The position numbers and the translations under genes were made by a program. 63,322 nt of DNA. It comes from Chitinophagaceae bacterium (GTDB lineage Bacteria > Bacteroidota > Bacteroidia > Chitinophagales > Chitinophagaceae). Of this stretch, positions 62,126 to 63,322 are shown piece after piece (position 1 is the stretch's first letter; each line of letters begins with the position of its first letter). The stretch lies in the NCBI GenBank assembly GCA_947451935.1, contig CANGBH010000007.1, positions 1 through 63,322 of the forward strand, given 5' to 3'. The notes beneath the pieces were generated by a model that was not told the origin of the DNA, did no database searches, and saw only the letters and a program-made list of their open reading frames with translations.

Positions 62126-63283
62126 TCATGCTCCAGTCAACATATATTCTTGTGGTGCACGACCAGTTATTTGACGAAAACTCAAAAAGAAGGAGGTATA
62201 TGACGTGAAGCCTACTTCAACAGCTAAGGAATCAAATGTTTGCGTGTTTAAATATCCACTTTTAATTAAACTCAATGCATCATATACGCGGATGATTTTT
62301 TTAAAATCAGCGAAACTTTCCTTGCTATGGTACTTGAAGAGATATAAAATATGAGAAGATGGAATCTTGATCTCTTTAGCAAGGTCTTCTATAGAAACTT
62401 CTCCATTCCTCAAAAACTTATTAAAAATAGTAGCTTCTTCGATCCTGTGAAAATGATCCCGTAAATATGGATTTATTTTTGAAGTCAGCCGTTGATCCTT
62501 AGGATTTGTAATCGCTTGAGTTTCCTTAAAAGACCAAATATTGTCCATGGCTAAATTCGGAGTTGCAATTAATTCTATCTTATTACTGAGAATATCATAC
62601 CCATACAAAATCTTAGGAGTCACTAATATTTTAATTAGTAATCCTACCCAAATAGTTGAACTTACTAGCAACGAGGAAGACTGTGATTTAATCACATCAT
62701 AAAAATTATACAGGATTATTCTGAATAAAAAACTCAGTACTAAAAGGCATGAGCAGATATACAAAAACACAGCCCACCTATAAATAACCTGATCTTGCTC
62801 GGCAAATCCGAGTATGCCTTTTGGTCGATTCCATACATGCTTATGTAAAATCTTAAAGGTAAGGATGCAATAAAAAATGGCAATCATACCGGCACATGCT
62901 GCATAGGTCATCCTAACCATAGGCTTGTACTGTTCATCAACAAATTGAATGAACAAAAAAATAAATATTAGCAAAAGGGGTGAAAAAAAGTGGAAATAAT
63001 TGGATTTCAATTCATTAGACTTTAACACCAGGCCTCTAATATATAAGTAGAAACAAACAATACTCATTGTTCCTAAAATATCTAATCCATTGATCACGGA
63101 ATGGGTAAACGGTGTTTGATAAAAAACACTTATGGCATGAAAAAAGTTACGAGAGGCAATAATTCCAATGGGGATCTGCAAAAATTTATTTATGCTGGAA
63201 AGCTCTCGGTATTTTGAATTAATGATTATCAAAATCAGAAAACCTAAAAAACTGACAATCATATATAAAAAGTAACTAGCCAT
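62126..63283 (-). CDS. AraC-family regulator with membrane-embedded N-terminal half
   Basis: A 385-residue protein. The first 220 residues contain seven or so hydrophobic helices (for example ASYFLYMIVSFLGFLILIII and YFHFFSPLLLIFIFLFIQF). The C-terminal 100 residues are an AraC DNA-binding domain: IEDLAKEIKIPSSHILYLFK is the first helix-turn-helix, and FDSLAVEVGFTSYTSFFLSF is the second, ending RQITGRAPQEYMLTGA (the family's R-x-x-x-G-x-x-P-x-x-Y). A membrane-bound sensor and DNA-binding protein in one, common in Bacteroidota. Upstream region is cut by the window end. Ligand unknown. Confidence 0.9.
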   Translation of the reverse strand: MASYFLYMIVSFLGFLILIIINSKYRELSSINKFLQIPIGIIASRNFFHAISVFYQTPFTHSVINGLDILGTMSIVCFYLYIRGLVLKSNELKSNYFHFFSPLLLIFIFLFIQFVDEQYKPMVRMTYAACAGMIAIFYCILTFKILHKHVWNRPKGILGFAEQDQVIYRWAVFLYICSCLLVLSFLFRIILYNFYDVIKSQSSSLLVSSTIWVGLLIKILVTPKILYGYDILSNKIELIATPNLAMDNIWSFKETQAITNPKDQRLTSKINPYLRDHFHRIEEATIFNKFLRNGEVSIEDLAKEIKIPSSHILYLFKYHSKESFADFKKIIRVYDALSLIKSGYLNTQTFDSLAVEVGFTSYTSFFLSFRQITGRAPQEYMLTGA

Positions 63284-63322
63284 TTTAAAACTATTTAAGA
63301 AAGAATAAATTGAATATGGGAG

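Overview
The window is AT-rich bacterial chromosome with dense, mostly vertically inherited genes. Several signs place it in Bacteroidota, probably the Cytophaga side of the phylum. Putative promoters carry the TAnnTTTG -7 element. The S9 peptidase, the TPR/outer-membrane-barrel operon, a double-HU (CCDC81-type) protein, a long LepB with extra N-terminal membrane segments and a HisNB fusion lacking the zinc cluster are all familiar in this phylum. The tmRNA decodes to the tag GENTYAMAA, close to the Cytophaga type. No phage, IS element or CRISPR array is visible. Strain-level identity cannot be given.

Left part (1-13.7 kb): the end of a TolC-like protein, then a mostly minus-strand housekeeping block: lepB, a DUF3052-like protein, plsY, prmA, pnp, rpsO, a small membrane protein, ftsE, purM and holA. 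It is interleaved with plus-strand ribF, a divergent GT-B glycosyltransferase whose natural start codon is not ATG, and a coiled-coil membrane protein. A 44-bp perfect palindrome forms a two-way terminator at 13.7 kb.

Middle (13.7-47 kb): a large secreted, probably outer-membrane barrel protein; sdhCAB; a three-gene cell-wall recycling operon (BadF-type sugar kinase, murQ and a conserved unknown); a C-terminal processing protease; and a four-gene envelope operon (TPR protein, beta-barrel, HU-CCDC81 membrane protein, methyltransferase). These are followed by DoxX, thioesterase and cinA, a 2-oxoacid dehydrogenase E2, a B12-binding radical SAM protein, an S9 peptidase, an EamA exporter, a Dpm1-like glycosyltransferase and a DnaQ-type exonuclease. 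A 41-residue lipoprotein, O-acetylhomoserine sulfhydrylase, a nitroreductase and a beta-helix protein complete the region.

RNA and accessory strip (47-53 kb): ssrA (minus strand) and tRNA-Leu(CAA). Just downstream lies a partial copy of the tRNA 3' end interrupted by a GC-rich hairpin insert. This is followed by a REP-like repeat and a small nucleotidyltransferase pair, then an amidase, a proline/glutamate-rich mini-protein next to a structured non-coding stretch, a cystathionine beta-synthase-type enzyme, and a striking G-depleted A/C-rich tract.

Right part (53-63.3 kb): hisGDCB on the minus strand, closed by its own terminator without hisHAFIE. It is preceded by a complete predicted attenuation system: a consensus promoter, a 15-residue leader peptide with four His codons, an antiterminator segment and a terminator. 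Then come an M1 aminopeptidase, a hybrid histidine kinase and an AraC regulator with a membrane-embedded N-terminal half.

The most interesting signals are the his leader, whose ATG sits almost at the predicted transcription start; the tRNA-Leu scar; the terminator whose U-run abuts the prmA start codon; the TPR/barrel/HU operon; and the A/C tract at 52.7-52.95 kb.
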